A stretch of DNA of 64,000 nucleotides from Chloroflexota bacterium (GTDB lineage: Bacteria; Chloroflexota; Dormibacteria; Dormibacterales; Dormibacteraceae), in the NCBI GenBank assembly GCA_005887685.1, contig VBHJ01000004.1, forward strand, positions 1 through 64,000, written 5' to 3'. Positions within the stretch are counted from its first letter, which is position 1; every line of letters starts with the position of its first letter. Below are positions 1 to 10,121 of this stretch, one piece after another. The translations under genes were made by a program, and so were the position numbers. Under the pieces are notes generated by a model, which was given only the letters and a program-made list of their open reading frames with translations, was not told the DNA's origin and ran no database searches.

Positions 1-850
<850 letters not shown>

Positions 851-852
<2 letters not shown>

Positions 853-1120
853 GGCGCGGGGGAAGCAGGCCTCCCCCGCGCAACCCCCTCCGTTGCAAAG
901 GATGTTTGACGGCGTTTGGAAGCTCAGATGCAGGGGACGGCCGGAGTAAATCCGGCCTACAGCCCCACTTCGTCTACTGCGAACTAAGGCGCGGGGGAAG
1001 CAGGCCTCCCCCGCGGAACCCCCTCCGTTGCAAACGATGTTTGACGGCGTTTGGAAGCTCAGATGCAGGGGACGGCCGGAGTAAATCCGGCCTACAGCCC
1101 CACTTCGTCTACTGCGAACT
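851..1120. repeat. Two tandem copies of a 135-bp intergenic repeat with two hairpins
   Basis: Copies lie at 851-985 and 986-1120 and differ at only a few bases. Each contains a purine-rich hairpin (CGCGGGGG paired with CCCCCGCG; 855-880 in copy 1) and a second hairpin with 7-bp arms GGCCGGA/TCCGGCC around a 5-nt loop (939-957 in copy 1). The same hairpin pair recurs elsewhere in the window at 3746-3851 (reverse orientation) and 59881-59987. Together with the remnant at 1123-1164 and the hairpins at 1173-1210 it fills the 368-bp gap between genes at 852 and 1221. No gene is seen in it. Confidence 0.92.
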
Positions 1121-1122
1121 AC

Positions 1123-1164
1123 GTAGAACGGCCCCCGCGCAAGCACGGGAACATACCTCTCTAG
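1123..1164 (+). pseudogene. Remnant of a second carboxyltransferase C-terminus (13 codons plus stop)
   Basis: This stretch reads VERPPRKHGNIPL and stop, the same peptide as the end of the upstream gene at 811-852. It differs at eight codons including the stop, and every difference is synonymous. It therefore comes from a diverged functional copy (paralog or another strain), not from a fresh copy of the neighbour. Nothing upstream of it in frame is recognisable; the 135-bp repeat lies directly before it. Confidence 0.8.
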
Positions 1165-1172
1165 AAAAGGCT

Positions 1173-1210
1173 CCTCCCCATTCATGGGGAGGTGGCGGGC
1201 GAAGCCCGCC
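1173..1210. repeat. Paired hairpins between convergent genes
   Basis: Two adjacent inverted repeats are visible: CCTCCCCA/TGGGGAGG with a 4-nt loop (1173-1192) and GGCGGGC/GCCCGCC with a 3-nt loop (1194-1210). They sit between convergent genes and could act as a bidirectional terminator, although no T-run follows. A related CCCCGC/GCGGGG hairpin lies at 57835-57848. Confidence 0.6.
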
Positions 1211-1220
1211 GGAGGGGCAG

Positions 1221-3206
1221 CTAGGAACCCGTCTTTCTGCGAAAGGCCAATGCCTTCTTGCAATAGTCGTCGACCGTGACGATGAACTCGGCGTGCGACC
1301 ACGTCAGCGGCGAAACCGACAGCGGCGCTCCGGTGTTCGGATCCAGCTGCTCGGAAAGCAATCCGCCCGGCATCTGGTGCCCGACCACCCAGTCGATGAT
1401 GTCGCGCGCCGGCTGCAGGTCGGCCGCTGTCTTCGCGGTGGCGATGTACCACTGCGCAAGCCACATCGTGCACATGAACCACGGGTTGCCAGGCACCTTC
1501 CTGCTGTCGGACTCGACCCTGAAGTAGTAGTCGTCGGTGTATCGCGCGATGCCGCCGCATTCCGCTCCGTTCCTGAGCTGGGTCCCGATCGCCTTCATCG
1601 TGTCGGTGATCCGGCTGTCGTCAGGCGGGTACATGCCGAATCGCCACAGGCCGTAGATCGCGCTGTCCAACACAGTGTCGACCGTGACCGACTCATCGTC
1701 TTCGATCGTGATCCGGCGCGGAAACCGCCCGAGCTCGGCGCTGTAGAGGTGGGTGTCCGAGGCTTCGCGCAGCCTCTCCGCGGCGTCGCGGTACCGCACA
1801 TAGGCTCCGACGTCGCCGAACAGGTCGGCAAAGCTCCGTGCCGCGTCAAGGCCTCCCCACACCGATCCGACCGTGAATGCGTGCACGCCCCAGCGCTCCT
1901 CCCAGAGATCCCACGAGGGCATGGGCAGGCCGTTGCGCTCGTCGACGTAGGAGACCATCCAGTCGGCCGCGGGCACGATCAGATTTGAGTAGAGCCCGAC
2001 GACGAAGTCGAGGTTTTGATGGATGCGGTAGTGCTGCCAGAGCGACCAGAGCACAAGGCCGGTCTCGTCTTCCTGGATCGGAAGCGTCCGCACACCATGG
2101 GAGTCGATCCAGGGCAGCCAGGAGCTGCCCGGCTGGCCGTACGGCGTGTACTTGTGCAGGAAGAATCCTTCTTCGACGAGCGACTGCTGAGAAAAAGTGA
2201 AGAACGCTCGCGTGACGTCCTCGTGTCCGGCCCGGTCGAGCGCGTTCGCGACCAGCGCACCGTCACGGGGCCATGCGTATGCATACGTGTCGCGGGCGAA
2301 CTTCGTGATGTCGAAATCGGTCGAGGCGATGACGGCCCCGTGGTTGTCGACGTGCGTGCGTGCGGTCAGGACGCTCCGGCGGTACAGGTCCGTGGCTGCC
2401 TGGCCGAGGTCTTCGTCGATGTGGCGATGATCCTTCTCCGACCAAACCTGCCAGTAGGTCAAAGTCCTGCCGCGATACGTGTCGGGTCCTTTGCCGACGA
2501 TCAGGTCCTGCCCGAAAACCGTCACCTCGCTTAGGCGAGAGCCCATGCACAGCCAGTGCGTCATGCGGCGCGGCTGGCCGGCGACGACCGAGCCGAGGTC
2601 GAACCCGACCGTGCAGTCCACCGAGCCTTGCTCGATCGGGTTCTTGCCGAGGACGCCATCCTCCGCGTCGACCCAGGTGCCCTCCGCGCCATTTCCCTTC
2701 TTTCCGTTCGCCCATGAGCTGATGCCGTAGTCGGCATCGACCTGGCCGCCGATCAAGAAGTAGCGGTTGGCCTTGTACGCGATCACGCTGCGGTGCTTGG
2801 GCTCGTAGAGGACCGTGTTGCCGATATCGGAGCCTTCGATGAACCAGTCGTAGTGAAAGAAGGCGCGCCCGACCCCAAAGCCCGACGGCGAGGTGACCTC
2901 GAGGTTTCGGATGAACCAGTTGCGAGCGAGATCCACGAAATCCTCGAACCTGACCGTGATTCCAAGTCCTGGGTGGGTCAGTGTCACGTCGCTGACAAGT
3001 GAATCCTCGACGTAGCCGAATTTTCTCTGCCACGCGGGGTCATCGAGCCAGGCGAACTTGCCGTCGATGAAGAAACCTGTTCGGCAGACGTTGCCCATCG
3101 TGTGGTTGGCGTCGCCTACACGCGGATAGAAGATGTCGCGCACCGAATAGTTGGCATCGAAGCCCACTAGCGAGTTGCCGTTTCCGAGGACGAGGCTTCT
3201 GGGCAC
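1221..3206 (-). CDS. Glycoside hydrolase family 15 protein (glucoamylase-like)
   Basis: A 661-aa intracellular GH15 enzyme, expected to release glucose (or cleave trehalose) from alpha-glucans by an inverting mechanism. The N-terminal beta-sandwich domain (about residues 1-270) is followed by the alpha/alpha barrel. The barrel carries YAWPRDGALV, the acid motif around SWDLWEERWGVHAFT and the base motif SPLTWSHAEF near the C-terminus. There is no signal peptide. The start is GTG at 3206, and a TAGGAT box lies upstream on the minus strand. It is divergent from the metallohydrolase at 3243. Trehalase or dextranase activity within GH15 cannot be excluded. Confidence 0.9.
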   Translation of the reverse strand: MPRSLVLGNGNSLVGFDANYSVRDIFYPRVGDANHTMGNVCRTGFFIDGKFAWLDDPAWQRKFGYVEDSLVSDVTLTHPGLGITVRFEDFVDLARNWFIRNLEVTSPSGFGVGRAFFHYDWFIEGSDIGNTVLYEPKHRSVIAYKANRYFLIGGQVDADYGISSWANGKKGNGAEGTWVDAEDGVLGKNPIEQGSVDCTVGFDLGSVVAGQPRRMTHWLCMGSRLSEVTVFGQDLIVGKGPDTYRGRTLTYWQVWSEKDHRHIDEDLGQAATDLYRRSVLTARTHVDNHGAVIASTDFDITKFARDTYAYAWPRDGALVANALDRAGHEDVTRAFFTFSQQSLVEEGFFLHKYTPYGQPGSSWLPWIDSHGVRTLPIQEDETGLVLWSLWQHYRIHQNLDFVVGLYSNLIVPAADWMVSYVDERNGLPMPSWDLWEERWGVHAFTVGSVWGGLDAARSFADLFGDVGAYVRYRDAAERLREASDTHLYSAELGRFPRRITIEDDESVTVDTVLDSAIYGLWRFGMYPPDDSRITDTMKAIGTQLRNGAECGGIARYTDDYYFRVESDSRKVPGNPWFMCTMWLAQWYIATAKTAADLQPARDIIDWVVGHQMPGGLLSEQLDPNTGAPLSVSPLTWSHAEFIVTVDDYCKKALAFRRKTGS

Positions 3207-3226
3207 GGGTGTTGCGCGGCAAATCC

Positions 3227-3232
3227 TACAAT
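3227..3232 (+). promoter_or_regulatory. -10 box TACAAT of a probable leaderless gene
   Basis: TACAAT lies 10 nt before the ATG at 3243, so the transcript would begin almost at the start codon. No Shine-Dalgarno sequence is visible. Confidence 0.55.
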
Positions 3233-3242
3233 TCGGCCGCAG

Positions 3243-3728
3243 ATGCCGCCGGTCCGCATCATCACGTCCCGCAAACGGCGCCGCACCGTCGCCGCGCGCC
3301 TGCGGTCAGGTGTCCTCGAGCTTTTGGTTCCCGCGACGATGCCTCACTCGGAGAGAGAGCATTGGGCCGAGGTCATGAGCCGCCGGCTCGAGCGGCGAGC
3401 CGAGCGGTCACGGCCTTCTGATGAGAGGCTGCAGAAGCGCGCGGCGAAGCTCAACCTGCGGCACTTCGATGGTGCGCTCAGCTGGACGGCGATCGGATTC
3501 GGCGACATGGAAAGGCTGTGGGGCAGCTGCACCTTCACGGACGGCGCGATCCGCATCGCCCGACGCGCCGCGTCGCTGCCGGACTGGGTCCTCGACTACC
3601 TGCTCGTGCACGAGCTCGCTCACCTCGTGCACAGCGATCACGGAGCCGAGTTCCACGAGCTGGAGAACCGCTACCCACTGACCGAACGGGCGAAGGGATA
3701 CCTGCTGGCGATCGACTCTTTCCGGTAA
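3243..3728 (+). CDS. YgjP-like (DUF45/WLM) zinc metallohydrolase
   Basis: A 161-aa protein of the YgjP/DUF45 family, M48-like zinc hydrolases of poorly defined substrate; some members have been reported to act on nucleotides. It contains the family segment RLWGSCT and the zinc site HELAHLVHSDHGAEFHELE (HExxH plus a downstream histidine) near residues 121-140. It is cytosolic with no signal peptide. The ATG follows a TACAAT box with a 10-nt gap. A copy of the intergenic repeat follows at 3742. Confidence 0.82.
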   Translation: MPPVRIITSRKRRRTVAARLRSGVLELLVPATMPHSEREHWAEVMSRRLERRAERSRPSDERLQKRAAKLNLRHFDGALSWTAIGFGDMERLWGSCTFTDGAIRIARRAASLPDWVLDYLLVHELAHLVHSDHGAEFHELENRYPLTERAKGYLLAIDSFR

Positions 3729-3741
3729 GACGAGGTGGGGC

Positions 3742-3851
3742 CCTAGGCCGGATTTATTCCGGCCGTCACCCAGCGTCTATTTCCTATACACACCAGACAC
3801 CGCAGTGCACGGAGGGGGTTCCGCGGGGGAGGCCTGCCTCACCCGCGCGTT
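3742..3851. repeat. Reverse-oriented copy of the two-hairpin intergenic repeat
   Basis: The GGCCGGA/TCCGGCC hairpin lies at 3746-3764, and a segment near 3818-3851 matches the reverse complement of the purine-rich hairpin region at 854-890. The middle part differs from the copies at 851-1120. The element fills the space between convergent genes. Confidence 0.8.
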
Positions 3852-4889
3852 CTATGGGGTCAGGACGATCTTCGTCGCCTCGCGGGCATCGAACATCCGG
3901 TAGGCCTCTTCGGCGTCGTCGAGCTTCATGCGGTGGCTGATGATCCTGTCCGGCGCCAGCCGGCCGGCCGCAATCAGGTCCAGCAGCGGCCGCATGTACA
4001 GCTGGACGTTGCACCAGCCGGCGCGAAAGGTCAGCGACTTGAGCCACATGCGCATGTAGGGAAACTCGCCTAGCACCGCACTCGGCACGCCCACCATCGA
4101 GACCGTACCCCCGCCGCGCACGACGTGAATCGCGGTGTCCACAGCCGGCAGGAGGCCGACGCACTCGATGCTGGAGTCGGCCCCGATCCCACCTGTGGCG
4201 TGCTCGATCGCCTGCACCGGATGGACCTCTCTCGAATTGATCGGGATGCCGCCGAGCTCCTGGGCCACCTCGAGGCGGGAGTCGACCATGTCGATCACAA
4301 AAGTTCGCGCCGGCCCGAACAGCTGCGCGCACATCGTCGCCATCAGGCCCACCGGCCCGGCCCCGATGACGGCCGTCACGTCGCCGGGCTTGATCTCCGC
4401 CCGCTCGGCGCCAAAAAAACCGGTGGCCAGGATGTCCCCCACGAAGATGGCCTGCTCGTCGGTCATCCCGGCGGGAATTTCCTCCATCGTGTGGTCGGCG
4501 TTGGGCACCACGACGTACTCGGCCTGTCCGCCGCCGAGACCGCCGAAGTACTCACCGTGGCCGAACGTGCCCTTGTCGACGCACTGGTTGAACCAACCTT
4601 TGCGGCAAAGCGCGCAGTGGCCGCACGAAGTGAAGAAGCTCGAGACCACGCGGTCGCCGGCCTTGAAGCGTTTGACCTCGCCGCCCACCGCTTCGACCAC
4701 GCCCACGAACTCGTGGCCCAGCACAGCGCCTTGATTCATCGGTGTATGGCCGTGGAGGATGTGAAGGTCCGAGCCGCAGACAGCCCCAAGCGTCACTTTG
4801 ACCAGCGCGTCGCCTGAGCCCTTGATGCCGGGTTTGGGAACGTCTTCGACCTTGACGTCGCCCTCGCCCCGAAAAGTCAGCGCCTTCAT
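3852..4889 (-). CDS. Zinc-dependent medium-chain alcohol dehydrogenase
   Basis: A 345-aa MDR-family NAD(P)-dependent alcohol/polyol dehydrogenase. The N-terminal GroES-like domain carries the catalytic zinc ligands (CGSDLH, then GHEFVG) and the structural zinc cysteines in CGHCALCRKGWFNQC. The Rossmann nucleotide motif is VIGAGPVGLMA near residue 175. The substrate is not evident; secondary alcohols, sugars and formaldehyde conjugates are all possible. The ATG at 4889 is 9 nt downstream of TATCAT on the minus strand. It shares a 20-bp divergent promoter region with the SDR at 4910. Confidence 0.9.
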   Translation of the reverse strand: MKALTFRGEGDVKVEDVPKPGIKGSGDALVKVTLGAVCGSDLHILHGHTPMNQGAVLGHEFVGVVEAVGGEVKRFKAGDRVVSSFFTSCGHCALCRKGWFNQCVDKGTFGHGEYFGGLGGGQAEYVVVPNADHTMEEIPAGMTDEQAIFVGDILATGFFGAERAEIKPGDVTAVIGAGPVGLMATMCAQLFGPARTFVIDMVDSRLEVAQELGGIPINSREVHPVQAIEHATGGIGADSSIECVGLLPAVDTAIHVVRGGGTVSMVGVPSAVLGEFPYMRMWLKSLTFRAGWCNVQLYMRPLLDLIAAGRLAPDRIISHRMKLDDAEEAYRMFDAREATKIVLTP

Positions 4890-4909
4890 CTGAAGGCGAT
4901 GATAGGTCG

Positions 4910-5689
4910 ATGCGTCTGAAGGGAGCGGTCGTCGTCATCACAGGCGCGTCGAGCGGCATCGGTGAAGCGACCGCCGTCGCCTTTGCGAAACGTGGCGCGC
5001 GCCTCGAGCTCGGCGCGCGGCGGCTCGACAAGCTGAACGCCGTCGCGCAGAGATGCCGCCAGGCGGGTTCGCCCGATGTGAACGTGAGGCTGCTCGACGT
5101 GGGCCTGCGCGGCTCGGCCCGGGCCTTCATCGCCGCCACGCTTCGCGACCACGAAAGGCTGGACATCCTGGTCAACAACGCCGGGACCGGATGGGTCGGC
5201 CGCGTCCACCAGATGCCTGAGGAAAAGGTCGACGAGCTCATTACGACCAACCTCAAGGGCGTGATCAACACGACCCAGGCGACGCTGCCCTGGATGCTCG
5301 AGCGCCGTCGTGGCGTGATCATCAACGTCGCGTCCGTGGCCGGTTTCCGACCCTCGCCGTACTCCGCGGTCTACGGCGCCACCAAGCACGCGGTGGTCGG
5401 CTTTTCGCACGCCTTGCGCGGCGAGCTGTCCGGATCCGGCATCAAGGTTTGCGTTGTGTATCCAGGCGTGACGTCGGGAACAGAGTTCTTCCAAGAGAAG
5501 GAGCCACCCATCGGGGTCCTTCAGTATCCGGCGACCTGGGTCGCCAACCTGATCGTCCGGACCGCCCGTTTCCCACGGCGGGACGCCATGGTCGCGCCGC
5601 TGCGCCTCCTGCACGTGGCCGAGCCGGTGCTTGGCGGGTTGGGGGATCACCTCCTCGGAGAGGCCAGACGCCGCGCGCTGAAGGACTGA
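4910..5689 (+). CDS. Short-chain dehydrogenase/reductase (classical SDR)
   Basis: A 259-aa NAD(P)-dependent oxidoreductase with TGASSGIGEA for cofactor binding, NNAG, the catalytic serine segment NVASVAG and YGATKHA (YxxxK). The C-terminal extension is typical of the DltE/YqjQ-like group. The substrate is unknown. It is transcribed divergently from the zinc alcohol dehydrogenase, so the two may be co-regulated. It ends at 5689, and the convergent DUF72 gene ends at the next base. Confidence 0.9.
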   Translation: MRLKGAVVVITGASSGIGEATAVAFAKRGARLELGARRLDKLNAVAQRCRQAGSPDVNVRLLDVGLRGSARAFIAATLRDHERLDILVNNAGTGWVGRVHQMPEEKVDELITTNLKGVINTTQATLPWMLERRRGVIINVASVAGFRPSPYSAVYGATKHAVVGFSHALRGELSGSGIKVCVVYPGVTSGTEFFQEKEPPIGVLQYPATWVANLIVRTARFPRRDAMVAPLRLLHVAEPVLGGLGDHLLGEARRRALKD

Positions 5690-6592
5690 CTACTTGTGCC
5701 ACGCCTCGAGCAACCGCTCCAGCTGCTGGGCGTTCTTCACCGAGTAGTTCGAATAGTTGTTGTTCATCAAGGCGTGGACCCGCCCCGCCGAGCGCTCCAT
5801 CTCCTTGATCCGCGGCACCCATTCGGACAGCTCCTGCTCGGTGTACTCATAGCGAAACCGGACGTTCGGGGGCACGCCCCTGAGGTCCCACGTTTCGTGG
5901 TTGCGGCCATGGAACCGCACGACCGCGAGCTTGGCCGATGTCACCTCGAAGACGGCCGGCATGCTCGTCCGGTGCCCTTCGGGCACGTCGACCGCGACGT
6001 ACGGAATGTCGCGGGAGCGGAGGAACGCGAGCGTGCCGTCGCGGTGGCGAGCGTCTAGCCATTCGGGTCGGCGAAACTCGACCGCGACCTGGAATCCGAA
6101 CATGCGCTCCTGGCACTGCTCGACGTACGCCAGCGACCTGGACGAAGGCAGGAACCAGGGAGGGAACTGGAAGAAGACCGCCCCCAGCTTTCCCGCGGCC
6201 TGCAGCGGCTCCAGCGCCGCCCGAAATCGGTCCCACGCCTCGTCCAGCAGCTCATCCGGCATCTGCTCGACGTAGATGTTCTTTGCGCGGAGGTTGGGAG
6301 GCAGCTGCTCCCGTAGGTCCGGCGGGAGGGACAGAGGCTTGGTGGGGTGGTTCGTGAAGAGCGAGAACGACTTCACGTCGAAGGTGAAGTCCGCCGGCGT
6401 CTCTGCCACCCACGCGGTGGCGCTCTCGGGTTTCGGGATGCCGTAGTAGGTCGAGTCGACTTCCACAAGCGGAAACTGCGATGCGTAGAAGCGCAGCCGG
6501 TCGGCGGACGCCTTCACATGGAGCGGGTAGAACAGCTTCGAGTCGATCAGGGACTTGTCGACCCATCCCGCGATGCCGCACTGGACTCCCAC
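5690..6592 (-). CDS. DUF72 domain protein (YecE-like)
   Basis: A 300-aa cytosolic protein of the DUF72/YecE family, TIM-barrel proteins of unknown biochemical role. It shows the N-terminal CGIAGWVDKSL segment, the EVDSTYYG motif near residue 45, and VEFRRPEW and NNNYSNYS in the C-terminal half. The start is GTG at 6592, back-to-back with the cyclase at 6613. Function cannot be assigned from context. Confidence 0.85.
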   Translation of the reverse strand: MGVQCGIAGWVDKSLIDSKLFYPLHVKASADRLRFYASQFPLVEVDSTYYGIPKPESATAWVAETPADFTFDVKSFSLFTNHPTKPLSLPPDLREQLPPNLRAKNIYVEQMPDELLDEAWDRFRAALEPLQAAGKLGAVFFQFPPWFLPSSRSLAYVEQCQERMFGFQVAVEFRRPEWLDARHRDGTLAFLRSRDIPYVAVDVPEGHRTSMPAVFEVTSAKLAVVRFHGRNHETWDLRGVPPNVRFRYEYTEQELSEWVPRIKEMERSAGRVHALMNNNYSNYSVKNAQQLERLLEAWHK

Positions 6593-6597
6593 GCGGA

Positions 6598-6603
6598 TAT
6601 GAT
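6598..6603 (+). promoter_or_regulatory. -10 box TATGAT of the CHASE2 cyclase gene
   Basis: TATGAT ends 9 nt before the in-frame TTG at 6613, which supports that codon as the start of a leaderless message. The surrounding GGATATGATCC is nearly palindromic, so the opposite strand may use it too. Confidence 0.5.
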
Positions 6604-6612
6604 CCGTCGCAC

Positions 6613-8784
6613 TTGGGCCGCTACGTCCGGTACTGGTACACCTACCGCACCGCTGTGGCGGTCGTGATCGCGCTCGTCCTCTCGGTCCTGATGTACGCGC
6701 TCTACACCCAGCAGGTGGCTTGCGACTCTCATCTAAACACCTGCTACGTCAACATCGCGGTCCATCCGGAGGATCGGTTGTTCAGCACCTCCAGCCCCAA
6801 CCCGGGCATCGTCGTCGTCGGCATCGACGACGCCAGCGTCAACAAGATCCACACGTTTCCGGTGCCGCGAAACGTCTACGCCCTGGCCTTGCGCAACCTC
6901 GAGGCCGCGGGCGCTTCGGTCGTCGGCTTCGACGTCAGCTTTCCCGACCCCCGCGACAGCGGCACGGATGGCGACTTCGCGAAAGCTCTGAGAGACAGCA
7001 AGATCCCGGTGCTTCTCTCCTATCCCGGAGAACAGAACCTGTCCCGGAGCGGCTACGTCCAGCAGGTCTCGCCGAAGACGAATCCGGCGGGACTCGACCA
7101 GGTCCCGCTGAAGGAGTTCTGGTGCGCGGACGCCAACACCAACTCCGACCTTCCCTGTCAGACCCCGGACAAGAACGTGATCCTGGCCTCGACCGATGTG
7201 ATCACCGACTCCGATGGAGTTGTCCGTCGCATCCCGATGTTCGTGCAGCCGGCGTGCTTCAGCGCGGGCACATGCACTGACGCGACTCTCAATCCGATCG
7301 GCTTTGGCGCGTATCGCGCCCAGCAGCTAGGCGCCGACTTTGCGACCACCAACCTGCAGGAGTCCGACGGCAAGGCGACCTTCGGCACCGCCTGGCTCAA
7401 CCCGCTCCAGGTCGATGGCACCGGGGCCGCTCTCATCAATTACGTAGTCGGGCCGGGCGGCTTCAAGGGCACCGGCCAGTACCTCTCCCTGGGAGACGTC
7501 TGGGACGGATCCTTCTCCAGCGACAAGGTGAAAGACAAGGTTGTGCTGATCGGCGCGTACGGCCTCACTGGGGTACACGACGAGTTCCTCACTCCCGCCG
7601 GCAACGGGACCCCGATGCCCGGCGTCGAGCTCCACGCCAACGTGCTGAACATGTTTCTGCCTCCGCCGGCTCAGCCCAGGTTTCTGGTCTCGGAGGCTCC
7701 GGCACTGTTGTTCTTGATCATGCTGCTGCTCGCGCTCGCGACCGCGGTCGGGGTTGCCAGGGTCACCGTGCTTTGGGGCTTTGCAGGCTCTGTCGGCGCG
7801 CTCGTGCTCTTCACGGTCGCCATGTCTGCGCTGGCGGTCTTCAACGGCTGGGTGCCGGACCTCTTCCATCCCTGGCTCGCCATCGCCCTGACTTATTCAG
7901 GGGTTACCGCGTACCGTTTCCTTTACGAGGACCGCGAGAAGCGCAAGGTCACCGCGCTCTTCGGTCACTATCTGAAGCCCGAGATCGTGGCCGAGCTCGC
8001 CAAGACTCGCGGCGGCGTGGATGACATCCTGCGGGGCGGCGAGCGGCGCGACGTCACGTTGATGTTCGTCGACATCCGAGGCTTCACGTCGATGTCGGAG
8101 TCGATGGCGGCGGGCGATGTGACCGAGGTCGTGCAGATGTACCTCGACCACCTGAGCGGGATCATCTTCACGTGGGACGGCACCGTCGACAAGTACGTCG
8201 GCGACGAGATCATGGCCTTCTGGAACGCTCCCCGGCTGCAGGAAAACCATGCGCTGCTCGCCGTCCGCTGCGCCTACGACCTGGTCAATCGCGCGCATGA
8301 GCTCCAGGAGCGTTTGCTCGCCAAGGGCCTGCCGCCGATCCGCTGGGGCATAGGCATCAACAGCGGACCCGCCGTCGTCGGCAACATGGGATCGCGCAGC
8401 CGGCTGCAGTACACAGCACTCGGCGACACGGTCAACACGGCGGCGCGCTTCTGCTCGCACGCGCCCGCGTTCCAGGTCCTGATCGGCCAGCAGACCTACG
8501 AGATGTGCCGGGACTACATCGCGGTCGACCTGGTCCCGGGCGTGCAGCTGAAGGGAAAGTCGGCCGAGACCTTCCGCATCTACGAGGTCACCGCGGTGCG
8601 ACAGGCGCCCGATTCACCGTGGGTGCAGTTTCCGACCCAGCTGGCCACCCAGTCGCACCACACCTACACCGCCCAGTACACGCAGCAGACGGTCATCGCC
8701 GCGGGAGAGTCCGGCTCGAGCGACATCCTGATCGGCGACGATGCACGCGAAGCGCTCGCCCGCCAGGCGCAATCGCCGAACTAA
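6613..8784 (+). CDS. CHASE2-domain class III adenylate cyclase
   Basis: A membrane receptor cyclase of about 723 aa. It has an N-terminal membrane segment, an extracellular CHASE2 sensor (about residues 45-345), three closely spaced membrane helices (about 360-450) and a cytoplasmic class III cyclase domain (about 475-665). The cyclase domain keeps the metal-binding DIRGF, the lysine in VDKYVGDE and GDTVNTAAR with the transition-state Asn/Arg pair. The Lys/Thr specificity pattern fits adenylate cyclase (class IIIb). The start is uncertain: TTG 6613 fits the -10 box, but in-frame codons farther upstream overlap DUF72. A paralog lies at 19066-21012. Confidence 0.88.
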   Translation: MGRYVRYWYTYRTAVAVVIALVLSVLMYALYTQQVACDSHLNTCYVNIAVHPEDRLFSTSSPNPGIVVVGIDDASVNKIHTFPVPRNVYALALRNLEAAGASVVGFDVSFPDPRDSGTDGDFAKALRDSKIPVLLSYPGEQNLSRSGYVQQVSPKTNPAGLDQVPLKEFWCADANTNSDLPCQTPDKNVILASTDVITDSDGVVRRIPMFVQPACFSAGTCTDATLNPIGFGAYRAQQLGADFATTNLQESDGKATFGTAWLNPLQVDGTGAALINYVVGPGGFKGTGQYLSLGDVWDGSFSSDKVKDKVVLIGAYGLTGVHDEFLTPAGNGTPMPGVELHANVLNMFLPPPAQPRFLVSEAPALLFLIMLLLALATAVGVARVTVLWGFAGSVGALVLFTVAMSALAVFNGWVPDLFHPWLAIALTYSGVTAYRFLYEDREKRKVTALFGHYLKPEIVAELAKTRGGVDDILRGGERRDVTLMFVDIRGFTSMSESMAAGDVTEVVQMYLDHLSGIIFTWDGTVDKYVGDEIMAFWNAPRLQENHALLAVRCAYDLVNRAHELQERLLAKGLPPIRWGIGINSGPAVVGNMGSRSRLQYTALGDTVNTAARFCSHAPAFQVLIGQQTYEMCRDYIAVDLVPGVQLKGKSAETFRIYEVTAVRQAPDSPWVQFPTQLATQSHHTYTAQYTQQTVIAAGESGSSDILIGDDAREALARQAQSPN

Positions 8785-8798
8785 GGCTCGTCTGAGCC

Positions 8799-10121
8799 CT
8801 AGCGAATCAGGTTTGCCGCCAGGACCCCCAGCGCGGCGGTCGCCAGAACGAGCAGACCGATCACGCTCAGGCAGCTCATCGACTTCTTGGCCACGGGCTT
8901 GACCGGCGGCGTCGGGTTGTAGACGACGTGGGAATGCGGCATCGCAGCCCCCTGCCGAGCGATTGCGATGCCGATAGGGGTCGACGGGATGGGCGTCGCC
9001 GGCGTCGCGACGGGCACCATCCGGGACAGGTCCGCGCCCGGCTCGAGGCTGCGCTGCCACCCGGGTGACATCTGGTCCGCGACCCGTGACATCGCCTCGT
9101 CGAACTCCTGTCCCGTCTGGAAGCGGTCTTCCGGCCGCTTGGACAGCGACTTCAGGATGACCTGCTCGAGCTCGGGGTTGAGGCCGGGCCGGAAGACCGA
9201 GGGCGGCTTGGGGGGCGCCTGGACATGCTTGGCCATCAGCGTGAACGGGCCGTCGGCATCGGAAGCGGTGAACGGCGGCTGGCCCACGACCAGCTCGTAG
9301 AACATGATGCCGGCCGAGTACAGGTCGCTTCGCCCGTCGACCTTGCTGGATGCGACCTGCTCGGGTGACATGTACTGCGGTGTGCCGACTGTCGTCCCGG
9401 TCTTGGTCGCCGTCCCGCCGACTCCTGTGTCATCGGTCAGGCGCGCGATGCCGAAGTCCGCGACCTTCACCATGCCCTCATCCGAGATGAGCACGTTCTC
9501 CGGCTTCATGTCGCGGTGGACGATGGCGTGACGGTGCGCGTAGTCGAGGGCTTGCAGCACCCCGTGCATCACGGCGAACACCTGCGGTGGAGGCAGCTGG
9601 CTCGCCATCATCCAGTCGCGCAGGGAACGACCGCGGACAAATTCGAGGACGAGGTAGTTGATGTTGCCCATCAGCTCCATGTCGTGAACCTGGACCAGGT
9701 TGGGGTGGCTCGTCCGAGCCATCACCTGCGCCTCCTGCAGGAAGCGCTTCAGGGCGACCGGGTCGGCCGACTGGATCAGCTCCTTGATGGCGACCTCGCG
9801 GCCGAGGCCAGGCTGCTCGGCAAGGTAGACCGTGCCCATGCCGCCACGGCCAAGCTCGCCCTTGACGCGGTATTTACCGATGTAGCGCTCGCCAGGGACC
9901 TGGGGCGGAGTGGTTATGGAGTTGATCGACGGTGGAGGCGTCGCCGGAGGCGGGACAGGTATCAGGCGCATCGTCGCCGCAACGTCGGCGGCGAATGGCG
10001 ACTCGGCCGAGGGGGATTTCGGCTTGGCCGGGTCGGGCGGATCGGTCTGGTCCGGGGTTGGCGCCCATGAAGGAACGTCGTGCTGTGGCGAGGGTTTTGG
10101 CGGTTGACCGGGGTCGGTCAT
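8799..10121 (-). CDS. PknB-like Ser/Thr protein kinase with C-terminal membrane anchor
   Basis: A protein of about 440 aa with a Pro-rich N-terminal tail (about 1-80) and a Hanks-type kinase domain (about 80-340). Visible kinase motifs are GRGGMG, VAIKEL, HRDMKPEN, DFGIAR and GTPQYMSPEQ. A linker leads to one C-terminal membrane helix (about 415-435) with almost nothing beyond it, so there are no PASTA repeats or external sensor. ATG 10121 was preferred to TTG 10145; TAGGCT lies 10 nt before it. It converges on the adenylate cyclase at 6613, which suggests but does not prove joint signalling. Confidence 0.9.
   Translation of the reverse strand: MTDPGQPPKPSPQHDVPSWAPTPDQTDPPDPAKPKSPSAESPFAADVAATMRLIPVPPPATPPPSINSITTPPQVPGERYIGKYRVKGELGRGGMGTVYLAEQPGLGREVAIKELIQSADPVALKRFLQEAQVMARTSHPNLVQVHDMELMGNINYLVLEFVRGRSLRDWMMASQLPPPQVFAVMHGVLQALDYAHRHAIVHRDMKPENVLISDEGMVKVADFGIARLTDDTGVGGTATKTGTTVGTPQYMSPEQVASSKVDGRSDLYSAGIMFYELVVGQPPFTASDADGPFTLMAKHVQAPPKPPSVFRPGLNPELEQVILKSLSKRPEDRFQTGQEFDEAMSRVADQMSPGWQRSLEPGADLSRMVPVATPATPIPSTPIGIAIARQGAAMPHSHVVYNPTPPVKPVAKKSMSCLSVIGLLVLATAALGVLAANLIR

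Noticed and set aside
6599-6613. ATG at 6599 as start of the CHASE2 cyclase
   Set aside because: It is in another frame and lies within the -10 box; the in-frame TTG at 6613 fits better.
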